NCBI RefSeq assembly: GCF_019355935.1 | Contig: NZ_CP079925.1 | Coordinates: 2,542,001 to 2,606,000, forward strand | Direction: 5' to 3' | Origin: Comamonas sp. Y33R10-2 | GTDB lineage: Bacteria > Pseudomonadota > Gammaproteobacteria > Burkholderiales > Burkholderiaceae_C | Length of the DNA: 64,000 bases | Shown here: positions 27,176 through 35,265 of the stretch, piece by piece | How positions within the stretch are numbered: the stretch's first letter is position 1 | Layout: every line of letters begins with the position of its first letter | Position numbers and translations under genes: made by a program | Notes under the pieces: model-generated | What the model was told of the DNA's origin: nothing | What the model saw: only the letters and a program-made list of their open reading frames with translations | Databases searched by the model: none

Positions 27176-27733
27176 TTAGTGGCCGGCGAAGTCGACCAGT
27201 GTGAACAACGACAGGCCGCTGTCTTTGAGATGCTTGGAGCCACCGAGTTCTGGCAAATCAACAATGGCAGCGCCTTCCACCACGATGGCTCCCAGTTTTT
27301 CCAGCAATCTTTTGCCGGCCATCATGGTGCCACCAGTGGCGATCAGGTCGTCAATCAGCAGCACGCGCTGGCCGGGTTTAACGGCATCAGTGTGCAACTC
27401 GACCGTGGCACTGCCGTATTCCAGCTCATAAGTTTCTTCCACCGTAGTGAAGGGCAGTTTGCCTTTTTTACGGATGGGGATGAAGCCCACATTCAATTCG
27501 TGAGCTATCACGGCTCCGAGAATAAAGCCGCGAGCATCTAGGCCTGCGACCACATCGGGGCGCAGTGCTGGGTCCATATAACGCTGAACAAAGGCGTCCG
27601 TCATCACGCGAAAGACCTTGGGGTCTTGCAACAAAGGCGTGATGTCACGAAATTGCACGCCCGGCGCGGGCCAGTCCGACACGGTGCGGATATGGTCACG
27701 CAAATAGTCGTTGACGCTAGTGGATGTCTGCAT
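27176..27733 (-). CDS. apt: Adenine phosphoribosyltransferase
   Basis: A 185-residue purine-salvage enzyme that makes AMP from adenine and PRPP. The N-terminal part has [19 protein letters not shown], typical of bacterial Apt, and [10 protein letters not shown]. The PRPP-binding loop is [14 protein letters not shown] (about 125-138), with two acidic residues before ATGGT. The start (complement of 27731-27733) gives the usual N-terminus. It is convergent with the hypothetical gene and diverges from kdsD; only 113 bp separate the apt and kdsD starts. Confidence 0.95.
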   Translation of the reverse strand: MQTSTSVNDYLRDHIRTVSDWPAPGVQFRDITPLLQDPKVFRVMTDAFVQRYMDPALRPDVVAGLDARGFILGAVIAHELNVGFIPIRKKGKLPFTTVEETYELEYGSATVELHTDAVKPGQRVLLIDDLIATGGTMMAGKRLLEKLGAIVVEGAAIVDLPELGGSKHLKDSGLSLFTLVDFAGH

Positions 27734-27846
27734 AGGGCGGCCTCAGGGATTCAAAACGGACGACAGTGTATGAGCTTAGAGCCAAAATACAGGGTAAAGG
27801 GATGTTATCCACAGGCTCGATAGTGCGGGTTGGATAAAATCGCAAT

Positions 27847-28848
27847 ATGAATTCTGATGCTGCCAATTCGCGATTGATCGACGTACCACGTGCCTTGAAC
27901 TTAGCTCGTGAGGCTCTGGATATTGAGGCTGAGGCTTTACGCGCCATGTCCGCTCGCCTCAACAGCGCTTTTACGCAGGTCGTGCAGCGTGTGCTGCAAC
28001 TACCGGGTCGTGTGGTGGTCATGGGCATGGGCAAGAGCGGGCATGTCGGCCGAAAGATTGCGGCGACGCTTGCTTCCACCGGCACCCCTGCTTTCTTTGT
28101 ACACCCTGCAGAGGCCAGTCACGGTGACTTAGGGATGCTCACACCCGACGACTTGGTTCTGGCCTTGTCCAATAGCGGTGAAACGGATGAGCTGACCGGT
28201 GTTTTGCCAGCCATCAAGCGCATGGGCGTGCCTCTGGTCGCCGTCACTGGCGGCCTGCAATCCACGCTCGCCAAACACGCAGACTGGGTGCTGGACACAC
28301 ATGTCGATAAAGAAGCTTGTCCGTTAAATCTGGCGCCTACTGCCAGCACCACAGCGCAACTGGCTATGGGTGATGCATTGGCTGTTGCCCTGCTCGATGC
28401 CCGAGGCTTTGGTGCCGAAGATTTTGCCCGCTCCCACCCCGGTGGTGCGCTGGGTCGCCGTTTGCTCACCCATGTGCGCGATGTGATGCGCAAAGGAGCA
28501 GAATTGCCCCAAGTGGCGCAAGATGTCAGCACCGTGGCATTGATGCGTGAAATGAGCGCCAAAGGTTTGGGCTGCTCTGCCGTGGTCAATGCTGCGGGTG
28601 AGCTGCTTGGAATCTTCACCGACGGCGATCTGCGCCGCAGTGTAGAGGCCGGCGTGGATTTGCGTAGCCAGACTGCGCAAGATGTCATGCACGCCAACCC
28701 GCTGACCATCAAGCCTGATTTGTTGGCCGTTGCCGCAGCTCGCATGATGGAGGAGCATGGCGTGACTGCAGTGCTTGTCACTGATGAGCACAAACAGCTA
28801 CAAGGCGTGGTGCATATTCGTGATTTGATGCGTGCCAAGGTAATTTAA
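27847..28848 (+). CDS. kdsD: Arabinose-5-phosphate isomerase (KpsF/GutQ family)
   Basis: A 333-residue enzyme converting ribulose 5-phosphate to arabinose 5-phosphate, the first step to Kdo in lipopolysaccharide. A SIS sugar-isomerase domain (about 40-175) holds VVMGMGKSGHVGRKIAATL and LSNSGETDEL, followed by two CBS domains (about 215-333). It heads an overlapping group with kdsC and lptC: its TAA shares a base with the kdsC ATG at 28848. The order matches the conserved Kdo/Lpt operon. Confidence 0.95.
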   Translation: MNSDAANSRLIDVPRALNLAREALDIEAEALRAMSARLNSAFTQVVQRVLQLPGRVVVMGMGKSGHVGRKIAATLASTGTPAFFVHPAEASHGDLGMLTPDDLVLALSNSGETDELTGVLPAIKRMGVPLVAVTGGLQSTLAKHADWVLDTHVDKEACPLNLAPTASTTAQLAMGDALAVALLDARGFGAEDFARSHPGGALGRRLLTHVRDVMRKGAELPQVAQDVSTVALMREMSAKGLGCSAVVNAAGELLGIFTDGDLRRSVEAGVDLRSQTAQDVMHANPLTIKPDLLAVAAARMMEEHGVTAVLVTDEHKQLQGVVHIRDLMRAKVI

Positions 28849-29408
28849 TGAACCGACCTGCTCTGACACCCAGCCAAAAATGGGACCCGGAACTGCTGCT
28901 TAAAGCGCAAGGGGTTCGCGTGGTCTTCTTTGATGTCGATGGCGTGCTGACTGATGGCGGTTTGTACTTTTCTGGCGAAGGCGAGGTGCTCAAGCGCTTT
29001 CATACGCTGGATGGCCATGGCCTAAAAATGCTGCAAAGCGCGGATATTACTCCGGCAGTGGTGACGGGGCGTGACTCCGCACCGCTACGCTTGCGCTTAA
29101 AGCAGCTGGGCATTGAACATGCGCGATTTGGCACCGAAGACAAGGTGCCTGCTGCTGAATCTATTCTTGCCGAGCTGGGTTTGGACTGGAGTCAAGCAGC
29201 AGCCATGGGCGATGACTGGCCCGATCTGCCGATGATGCGACGCAGTCGTTTCGCCTGCGCCCCTGCGAATGCGCATGACGAAGCTTTGCATGTCGCTGAT
29301 TGGGTCAGCAACAAGCGTGGTGGTGATGGTGCTGTGCGGCAGTTTTGCGACTTGCTGCTGACGGCCGATGGCGCTTATGCAAATCTGCTGGCGAGGTATG
29401 GCTCATGA
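28848..29408 (+). CDS. kdsC: 3-deoxy-D-manno-octulosonate 8-phosphate phosphatase
   Basis: A 186-residue HAD-superfamily phosphatase without a cap domain. It releases phosphate from Kdo 8-phosphate. The nucleophile motif is FFDVDGVLTDG (about 26-36). Motif II is VVTGRDS and the acidic motif III is MGDDWPDLPMM. It functions as a tetramer in the cytoplasm. It overlaps kdsD by one base and lptC by four. Confidence 0.95.
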   Translation: MNRPALTPSQKWDPELLLKAQGVRVVFFDVDGVLTDGGLYFSGEGEVLKRFHTLDGHGLKMLQSADITPAVVTGRDSAPLRLRLKQLGIEHARFGTEDKVPAAESILAELGLDWSQAAAMGDDWPDLPMMRRSRFACAPANAHDEALHVADWVSNKRGGDGAVRQFCDLLLTADGAYANLLARYGS

Positions 29409-30025
29409 GCGCTATGTGGCGACGTGTGGGCGACAAGACATCGATGTACTTGCCCGTACTCATCATGGGCTTGCTGGCGCTTGGTACTTGGTGGCTGGTG
29501 CGCAATGCTCCTAAACCTATTGCAGTGGGCGCTGAGAAGGTGTTGCAGCACGACCCCGACTACTTCTTGAAGGACTTTGTCATCAAGAACTTTGAGGCCG
29601 ATGGACGTCTGAAAAATCGTTTGAACGGCACAACAGGCGAGCACTTTCCGGATACCGACACGCTTGAAGTTGACGATGCCCGCATGCTTAGCATCATGCC
29701 TGATGGCCGCAAAACTGTGGGTAGCTCGAATCGCGCTTTGAGTAACGGCGATGGCTCAGAAATTCAGATGTTTGGTCAGGCCGTCATCACTCGCGAGCCC
29801 GTGGCTGCGCATGGCAGCCAGAAGGCATTGCCTGCTATGCAGTTAGAGAGTGAATTTTTGCAAATCTGGCCTAACGAAGAGCGTGTCAGCAGCAACAAGC
29901 CCGTGGTCATGACCCGGGGCCGTGATCAATTTACGGGTGACAGCATGCAATATCAGCACCTAGATCAAATCTTGCAAATGCAAGGGCGCGTCAAAGGTGT
30001 GATTGAGCCGGGCAAAGCCAAATAA
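29405..30025 (+). CDS. lptC: LPS export ABC transporter periplasmic protein LptC
   Basis: A 206-residue bitopic protein with one N-terminal helix (about 15-33, YLPVLIMGLLALGTWWLV) and a periplasmic beta-jellyroll domain (PDYFLKDFVIKNFEADGR, then QFTGDSMQYQH). It passes LPS from LptB2FG to LptA. The ATG overlaps the kdsC stop as ATGA; an in-frame ATG 60 bases earlier lies inside kdsC and would add no signal. lptA and lptB, which normally follow, are not here; a short-chain dehydrogenase gene begins 2 bases later. Confidence 0.9.
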   Translation: MSAMWRRVGDKTSMYLPVLIMGLLALGTWWLVRNAPKPIAVGAEKVLQHDPDYFLKDFVIKNFEADGRLKNRLNGTTGEHFPDTDTLEVDDARMLSIMPDGRKTVGSSNRALSNGDGSEIQMFGQAVITREPVAAHGSQKALPAMQLESEFLQIWPNEERVSSNKPVVMTRGRDQFTGDSMQYQHLDQILQMQGRVKGVIEPGKAK

Positions 30026-30027
30026 CA

Positions 30028-30819
30028 ATGACCAAGCCGAGGCTGATCTACATCACAGGGGCCTCCAGCGGCATTGGTCAGGCACTGGCTTGGCACTACT
30101 ATGAGCTGGGCTGCTCATTGGCTTTGGTTGCCAGGCGTACTCAGGTCATTGAAGAGTGGGCGCAGTCCATGGGTATGGATGAGCACCGCTATGTGATTTA
30201 TGGCGCTGATGTATCCGTTATCGACAGCGCCTGCCGAGCGGGTCAGGAGTGCTTAGAGCGGCAAGGTCTGCCGGACATCGTGATTGCCAATGCCGGCATC
30301 AGTTGGGGCGTGGACACCTCGCGGCGTGAAGATTTGGAAGTCATGCAGCAGGTACTTGCTTGCAATGTCATGGGGATGGCGGCAAGCTTTCAGCCATTTA
30401 TTGCACCAATGGTAAAGCGTGGTTCTGGGTGTTTGGTAGGTATATGCAGCGTGGCTGGTATTCGCGGATTACCAGGGCATGCCGCATATTCAGCAAGTAA
30501 GTGCGCTGCTATTTCTTATTGCGAAAGCCTACGTGTAGAACTGCACAAAACAGGAGTTTCAGTAACTAGCTTACTACCTGGTTATATTGAAACTCCATTG
30601 ACGCAAAATAATCCATATCCCATGCCTTTTTTGCTAAGTGCCAATGATTTTGCAAAACGAGCCGTTCGCGTAATTGATCGCAAAGCGAGATACGTTGTAA
30701 TTCCTTGGCAAATGGGTATTGCTGGAGGATTGATGCGACTGCTTCCTGCATTGATTTGGGACAAAGTTACACAAGGAAAAACGAGAAAGCCGCGCCATCT
30801 CAACAAAGATTTAAGCTAA
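30028..30819 (+). CDS. Short-chain dehydrogenase/reductase (SDR)
   Basis: A 263-residue classical SDR. The NAD(P)-binding motif is ITGASSGIGQAL (about 9-20), then NAGISWG, and the catalytic Tyr/Lys are in YSASKCAAI (about 155-163). The substrate is unknown. It starts 2 bases after lptC, so it is in that operon. From about base 30400 on, codon third positions switch from mostly G/C to mostly A/T, and the low-GC character continues into the intergenic region. This suggests that the 3' part was exchanged by recombination. Confidence 0.9.
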   Translation: MTKPRLIYITGASSGIGQALAWHYYELGCSLALVARRTQVIEEWAQSMGMDEHRYVIYGADVSVIDSACRAGQECLERQGLPDIVIANAGISWGVDTSRREDLEVMQQVLACNVMGMAASFQPFIAPMVKRGSGCLVGICSVAGIRGLPGHAAYSASKCAAISYCESLRVELHKTGVSVTSLLPGYIETPLTQNNPYPMPFLLSANDFAKRAVRVIDRKARYVVIPWQMGIAGGLMRLLPALIWDKVTQGKTRKPRHLNKDLS

Positions 30820-30865
30820 TACATTGTTAATATTTGCTTATATATTAATAAGTATTTCTACATAT

Positions 30866-30893
30866 AAAAAGGCACTTAATAGTGCCTTTTTTT
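30866..30893. terminator. Bidirectional terminator between SDR and RRM genes
   Basis: Stem GGCACT (30871-30876) / AGTGCC (30881-30886) with TAAT loop, an A run before and seven T after. It serves both convergent genes. Confidence 0.88.
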
Positions 30894-30913
30894 ACTTCAG
30901 TCAGACTTGCGAA

Positions 30914-31414
30914 TTATTCGCCGCGGTTATCGCTTCCGCCGTAGCCTCCGCGACCGCCATGACGAGGGCCTGAGCCGTAAGGACTGCGAAATCCACCATC
31001 GCTGCGGCCACCGTAACCGCCGCCGCCTTCATTGCCGCCACGGTTGTATCCGCCTTCGCTACGGCCTCCACCATAGCCGCCATTGCCACCTTCTCGGTTG
31101 CCGCCGCCAAAGCCACCTTCACTGCGAAATCCACCGCCATAGCCGCCTGTACGAGGGGGACGGGGCTCCATGGGACGAGCTTCATTGACCACGATGGCTC
31201 GACCACCGAGTGACTGGCCATTCATACCCTGAATGGCTGCTTGTGCTTCAGCATCATTTCCCATTTCGACAAAGCCAAAGCCTTTGGAGCGACCGGTCTC
31301 ACGCTCCATCATGACGCGCGCACTAGCGACTGCGCCAAATTGACCGAATGCCTGCTCCAGATCATTGTCGCGCACACCATAAGGAAGGTTGCCGACATAC
31401 AGCTTATTGCCCAT
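30914..31414 (-). CDS. Glycine-rich RRM RNA-binding protein, copy 1
   Basis: A 166-residue protein with a single RNA recognition motif (residues 3-80): RNP2 is LYVGNLPY and RNP1 is KGFGFVEM. A tail of about 80 residues is rich in Gly, Arg, Ser and Tyr with GGYGGG repeats. This resembles plant and cyanobacterial cold-induced Rbp proteins and the short RRM proteins of proteobacteria, which are usually cold- or stress-linked RNA chaperones. TAGGAG lies before the ATG. A paralogue lies directly upstream on the same strand; the tail here is longer. Confidence 0.92.
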   Translation of the reverse strand: MGNKLYVGNLPYGVRDNDLEQAFGQFGAVASARVMMERETGRSKGFGFVEMGNDAEAQAAIQGMNGQSLGGRAIVVNEARPMEPRPPRTGGYGGGFRSEGGFGGGNREGGNGGYGGGRSEGGYNRGGNEGGGGYGGRSDGGFRSPYGSGPRHGGRGGYGGSDNRGE

Positions 31415-31600
31415 GAATAACTCCTAGCTCCTCAATGCATTGATTTAGCGATTCTCTTTAGGACTTTGGCAGCGAGAACACGCGCCCTCTATCCTAAATA
31501 CCTATACGCTTGTGACTGGGGACTCCCAGCGCTTCAAATTATGGGGAAGTTAATCGGAGAAATAAATGCTCGAAAACCGCGATGCTAACGATTAGCAACA

Positions 31601-31627
31601 AAAAAAGGATCCGAAGATCCTTTTTTA
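31601..31627 (-). terminator. Intrinsic terminator after RRM copy 2
   Basis: GGATC / GATCC around CGAA, flanked by A and T runs on both sides. It lies between the two co-directional RRM genes, so they are probably separate transcripts. Confidence 0.85.
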
Positions 31628-31644
31628 TGATGAGCGATAGCTAA

Positions 31645-32046
31645 TTAATAGCTATTGCGACGGCCGTAACCGCCGCCATCGCCACGGCCACCGCCGAAGC
31701 CGCCACCGCCTTCACGGCCGCCACCGAAACCGCCGCCGCCGCCTTCACGACCGCCGCCGAAGCCGCCGCCGAAGCCGCCGGAACGTGGAGGACGTGGCTC
31801 CATAGGACGTGCTTCGTTCACAACGAGGTCACGGCCACCGTGGTTTTGACCGTGCAGGCCTTGGATAGCTGCTTGTGCTTCGGCATCGCTGCTCATTTCG
31901 ACAAAGCCGAAACCCTTGGAGCGACCGGTGTCGCGCTCCATCATGACCTTGGCGCTGTTCACAGCACCGAATTCGCTGAAGGCTTGCTCCAGATCTTGGT
32001 CACGGAAAGAATAAGGCAGATTGCCGACGTAAAGCTTGTTGCCCAT
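31645..32046 (-). CDS. Glycine-rich RRM RNA-binding protein, copy 2
   Basis: A 133-residue paralogue of the downstream RRM protein, with near-identical RNP2 (LYVGNLPYSF) and RNP1 (KGFGFVEM) and a shorter tail of GGGFGGGREGG repeats ending GRRNSY. The start is set by AGGAG seven bases before the ATG (complement of 32044-32046); the frame is open further upstream without a ribosome site. The Gly tail DNA is repetitive and could expand or contract. A stress or cold-adaptation RNA chaperone role is inferred from the family. Confidence 0.92.
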   Translation of the reverse strand: MGNKLYVGNLPYSFRDQDLEQAFSEFGAVNSAKVMMERDTGRSKGFGFVEMSSDAEAQAAIQGLHGQNHGGRDLVVNEARPMEPRPPRSGGFGGGFGGGREGGGGGFGGGREGGGGFGGGRGDGGGYGRRNSY

Positions 32047-32324
32047 GATGGACTCCTGAAAAAACTTGAAAACGCGATGGAGCCCTAGGGAGTCAACCTG
32101 TGATGACAACGGTAGAGACGCTAACGCACTCGCCTCCATTTAGATGATCTCTAAACAAAGACTGAAGCATTATGAATCATCGCACATACCTCTGTAATCT
32201 GAAAGCTTGAAATTTCGTGTTGGTAACAACATTAACGGGCAGGTAATTACCCTAAAAGATAAAAAACTGAATACTGTTGTCAGTGTTTGTCTTACAAAAC
32301 TTAAGGGCTAGAATAGCACTCTAC
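32047..32324. other. Low-GC intergenic region between divergent RRM and Mn-exporter genes
   Basis: No gene was seen. The region is clearly AT-richer than the genes and should hold two divergent promoters; a run near 32250-32275 (GTAATTACCCTAAAAGATAA) is the most AT-rich part. Promoter boxes could not be assigned with confidence. Confidence 0.4.
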
Positions 32325-32455
32325 TGTCTTTGGGGAGTAGGCCGTTCGGCAACCACATGCCGGATGTATGCGTCAACAGACTTGGATCTTCGCGATCTAT
32401 GGCGCATGCGGTATCTTGAGCAATTCAGGATGTGATTGGCCGAGACCATTGATTA
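32325..32455 (+). promoter_or_regulatory. yybP-ykoY-type manganese riboswitch
   Basis: The two conserved blocks of this riboswitch class are visible: CTTTGGGGAGTAGG at 32329-32342 and GGCCGAGACCATTG at 32438-32451, separated by arms that form hairpins (GCCGTTCGGC at 32341-32350, among others). It lies 84 bases before a GDT1-family gene, a known Mn-riboswitch target. After it, GGCCGGAGT (32483-32491) pairs with ACTCCGGCC (32520-32528) just ahead of the start codon and may be the expression platform. Confidence 0.8.
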
Positions 32456-32538
32456 CGTACCGAAAAAACCTATGGATAAATAGGCCGGAGTCGGTGCGTG
32501 ATCAATGCGTTTTCAGCCCACTCCGGCCATCCCACATC

Positions 32539-33108
32539 ATGGAAGCTTTTCTCGTATCTACCTCTATCGTCGCTTTGGCCGAGATGGGGGATAAGACTCA
32601 ACTTTTGTCACTGGTGCTGGCGGCCAAGTTCCGCAAACCCTTGCCGATTGTTGCGGGCATTTTTGCAGCGACCGTGGTCAACCATGCGCTGGCGGGAGCG
32701 GTGGGTAACTGGATCACCACGGTGCTCGGCGCCGATATGCTGCGCTGGATTTTGGGCGTCTCCTTCATCTTGATGGCAGGCTGGATGCTGATTCCCGATA
32801 AGTTTGATGACGAAGACGCGGGCAATGACGCGGGCCGCTGGGGAATTTTTGGCACCACACTGCTGCTGTTTTTCATAGCAGAGATGGGTGATAAGACGCA
32901 GCTGGCGACCGTAGGTTTGGCCGCCAAGTACCCGCTGTCTTACTACTGGGTGGTGTTTGGCACCACGCTGGGCATGATGCTGGCCAATGCGCCGGTGGTT
33001 TGGTTTGGTGACAAGATCACCAAAAGACTGCCCATCAAGACCATTCACCGCGTTTGCGCCGTGATCTTTCTGGTGCTGGGTATTGCCGCACTCTTGACCA
33101 AAGTGTGA
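32539..33108 (+). CDS. TMEM165/GDT1 (UPF0016) family manganese exporter
   Basis: A 189-residue membrane protein with six helices in two repeats. Each repeat has the family signature EMGDKTQL (about 14-21 and 118-125), whose acidic and polar residues bind the cation. Bacterial members such as MneA export Mn2+. The ATG at 32539 gives the usual MEAFLVSTSIVALAEMGDK start; the frame is open further upstream but runs through the riboswitch. The upstream yybP-ykoY element supports Mn-dependent control of this gene. Confidence 0.94.
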   Translation: MEAFLVSTSIVALAEMGDKTQLLSLVLAAKFRKPLPIVAGIFAATVVNHALAGAVGNWITTVLGADMLRWILGVSFILMAGWMLIPDKFDDEDAGNDAGRWGIFGTTLLLFFIAEMGDKTQLATVGLAAKYPLSYYWVVFGTTLGMMLANAPVVWFGDKITKRLPIKTIHRVCAVIFLVLGIAALLTKV

Positions 33109-33210
33109 TGGTAAAAACAATAGCAACAAAAGCATGAATCTAAAGGGCTTGCTTACTTTAAAGCCGATCTTTTAAATAGACTCATACGAATACAGTACAC
33201 TGGCTTTTCA

Positions 33211-33258
33211 CGCGCCGATTTGCCAAAGCTTGCGGGCGCTTTATAAATCCAGCTAAAG
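33211..33258 (+). promoter_or_regulatory. metX leader: SAM-II (SAM-alpha) riboswitch in the metX leader
   Basis: The pattern fits the class closely. P1 is GCGCC (33212-33216) with GGCGC (33235-33239). The pseudoknot arm GATTT (33217-33221) pairs with AAATC (33245-33249). The conserved TTGC (33230-33233) and the 3' block CAGCTAAA (33250-33257) are present. It sits about 60 bases before metX, the classical target, and is followed by a terminator hairpin. The assignment is from the remembered consensus. Confidence 0.85.
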
Positions 33259-33285
33259 ACCCGTCCGCGAAGTGAAAGTACACCG

Positions 33286-33317
33286 ACCCGGCTCGTTTTT
33301 AGCGATGCCGGGTTTTT
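33286..33317 (+). terminator. Terminator-like hairpin between SAM-II element and metX
   Basis: ACCCGGC (33286-33292) pairs with GCCGGGT (33307-33313) around a 14-nt loop, followed by TTTT. Three bases separate it from the metX ATG. It could be the riboswitch expression platform, ending transcription or hiding the start when SAM is high. Confidence 0.75.
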
Positions 33318-33320
33318 CGT

Positions 33321-34487
33321 ATGTCCTTCATCGCCACACCGCAATCCATGCACTTTGACGAGGCTCTGCCTTTGCAAAGTGGTGGCTCCATTGCCAATTA
33401 CGACCTCGCTTTCGAGACCTATGGCCAGCTCAACGCTGACAAGAGCAACGCTATCGTTGTCTGTCATGCGCTCAACGCCTCCCACCATGTAGCAGGTCGC
33501 TACGCAGGCCAACCCAAGAGCGAGGGCTGGTGGGACAACATGATCGGCCCGGGCAAGCCCGTCGATACCAACCAGTTTTTTGTCATTGGTATCAACAACC
33601 TAGGCTCTTGCTTTGGCTCGACCGGGCCCATGCATATCAACCCGGCTACGGACAAGCCTTACGGCGCAGATTTCCCCGTGGTCACGGTGGAGGACTGGGT
33701 GGATGCGCAGGCGCGTCTGCTCGACAGACTGGGCATTCACAAGCTGGCCGCCGTGCTGGGCGGCAGTCTGGGCGGCATGCAAGCGCTTTCATGGTCGCTG
33801 CGCTACCCGGAGCGCATGGCCCATGCCGTGGTGGTGGCCAGTGCGCCCAATTTGAACGCCGAAAATATTGCCTTCAACGAAGTAGCGCGCCGCGCCATCG
33901 TGACGGACCCTGACTTCAACGGCGGCCACTTCTACGAGCATGGCGTGGTGCCCGCGCGCGGCCTGCGCATTGCGCGAATGATTGGTCACATTACCTATCT
34001 GAGCGACGATGTGATGAACCAGAAATTTGGCCGTCAGCTGAGGGATGGCCTAGACCTCAAGTACAGCACGCAGGATGTGGAGTTCGAGATTGAGAGCTAT
34101 CTGCGCTATCAGGGCGAGAAGTTCAGCGGTTACTTTGATGCCAACACCTATTTGCTCATCACCCGCGCGCTGGATTATTTTGACCCGGCGCGCAGCCATG
34201 GCGGTGAGCTGACGCCGGCGCTGGCCGTGGCCCAAGCCAAGTTCTTGCTGGTGAGCTTTACGACCGACTGGCGCTTTGCCCCGGCGCGCAGCCGCGAAAT
34301 CGTCAAATCACTGCTGGAAAACAACCGCGACGTGAGCTACGCCGAAATTGACGCACCCCACGGCCACGATGCGTTTTTGCTCGACGACCCGCGCTATATG
34401 AACGTGATGCGCTCTTATTTTGAGGGCATCGCCAAAGAACTGAACACCGCCAACCGCGCAGGAAAAATCCAAGGAGAAGCAGCATGA
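33321..34487 (+). CDS. metX: Homoserine O-acyltransferase
   Basis: A 388-residue alpha/beta-hydrolase-fold enzyme that activates homoserine for methionine synthesis. The catalytic Ser is in [11 protein letters not shown], the Asp in FTTDWRFAP and the His in [11 protein letters not shown]. Whether the acyl donor is acetyl- or succinyl-CoA cannot be read from length. metW overlaps it by four bases. The leader carries a SAM-II element and a terminator, so expression should fall when S-adenosylmethionine is plentiful. No Shine-Dalgarno sequence is visible before the ATG. Confidence 0.95.
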   Translation: MSFIATPQSMHFDEALPLQSGGSIANYDLAFETYGQLNADKSNAIVVCHALNASHHVAGRYAGQPKSEGWWDNMIGPGKPVDTNQFFVIGINNLGSCFGSTGPMHINPATDKPYGADFPVVTVEDWVDAQARLLDRLGIHKLAAVLGGSLGGMQALSWSLRYPERMAHAVVVASAPNLNAENIAFNEVARRAIVTDPDFNGGHFYEHGVVPARGLRIARMIGHITYLSDDVMNQKFGRQLRDGLDLKYSTQDVEFEIESYLRYQGEKFSGYFDANTYLLITRALDYFDPARSHGGELTPALAVAQAKFLLVSFTTDWRFAPARSREIVKSLLENNRDVSYAEIDAPHGHDAFLLDDPRYMNVMRSYFEGIAKELNTANRAGKIQGEAA

Positions 34488-35068
34488 GCGAGCTGACCAT
34501 CATGAAAGCCATTGCCGAGCTAGTGCCCAAGGGCGCGCGCGTGCTGGATTTGGGTTGCGGCGACGGCGCCCTGCTAGAGCATTTGGTGCGCGAGCGTGGC
34601 TGCACCGGCTACGGCGTGGAGCTGGACGACGCCAATGTGCTGGCCTGTACCCGGCGCGGCGTGAATGTGCTGCAGCTCAATTTGGAAGACGGCCTCGCCA
34701 TCTTTGGCGACAACAGCTTTGATATGGTGCTGCAGATCGACACGCTGCAGCATTTGCGCAATGCCGAGACCATGCTGCGCGAGACTGCCCGCATCGGCAA
34801 GCAAGGCGTGGTGGCCTTCCCCAACTTTGCGCACTGGCAAAACCGCCTGTCCGTGATGCGCGGGCGCATGCCTGTGACGCGCCGCCTGCCTTACCAGTGG
34901 TACGACACGCCCAATATTCGCGTAGGCACGTACAAAGATTTTGAGGTGCTGGCCACCAAGAATCGCCTGCGCATTCTGGACTCCTTCGGGCTGCAAAACG
35001 GCCAAGTGGTGCGCAGCCTGCCCAACCTGCTGGCCACCACGGCTGTGTTTCATATAGAGCACGCTTGA
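34484..35068 (+). CDS. metW: Methionine biosynthesis protein MetW
   Basis: A 194-residue SAM-dependent-methyltransferase-fold protein. Motif I is [16 protein letters not shown] (about 19-34), then VELDDANV and [13 protein letters not shown]. MetW is always linked to metX in proteobacteria and is needed for full homoserine acyltransferase activity; a methyltransferase reaction is not established. The start overlaps the metX stop (ATGA). A family A repeat follows 13 bases after its stop. Confidence 0.95.
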   Translation: MSELTIMKAIAELVPKGARVLDLGCGDGALLEHLVRERGCTGYGVELDDANVLACTRRGVNVLQLNLEDGLAIFGDNSFDMVLQIDTLQHLRNAETMLRETARIGKQGVVAFPNFAHWQNRLSVMRGRMPVTRRLPYQWYDTPNIRVGTYKDFEVLATKNRLRILDSFGLQNGQVVRSLPNLLATTAVFHIEHA

Positions 35069-35080
35069 GTCATCAAAAAT

Positions 35081-35122
35081 GATAGCTTTATGTCCTTAAT
35101 AAATAAGGACCACAAGGCGATT
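35081..35122. repeat. Family A hairpin repeat after metW
   Basis: ATAGCTTTATGTCCTT, a 7-nt loop AATAAAT, then AAGGACCACAAGGCGAT. The inner 7 bp pair perfectly and the outer arms have drifted. Confidence 0.65.
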
Positions 35123-35265
35123 TGATGCTCAATCTTCCACGAATGACTTGAATCGCCTTGCGTGCAAGCCATTGCCCGCCATACAGGTCATGGGCTTGGC
35201 GCAAAATGATGGCTACGGCGCAGGCCCGCTAGTGGCTTGCCGCCCCCTCATTGAAGGAGCCGACC

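Noticed and set aside
30820-30865. lptA remnant downstream of the SDR gene
   Set aside because: The short low-GC stretch contains no open frame or LptA motif; it ends in the bidirectional terminator.
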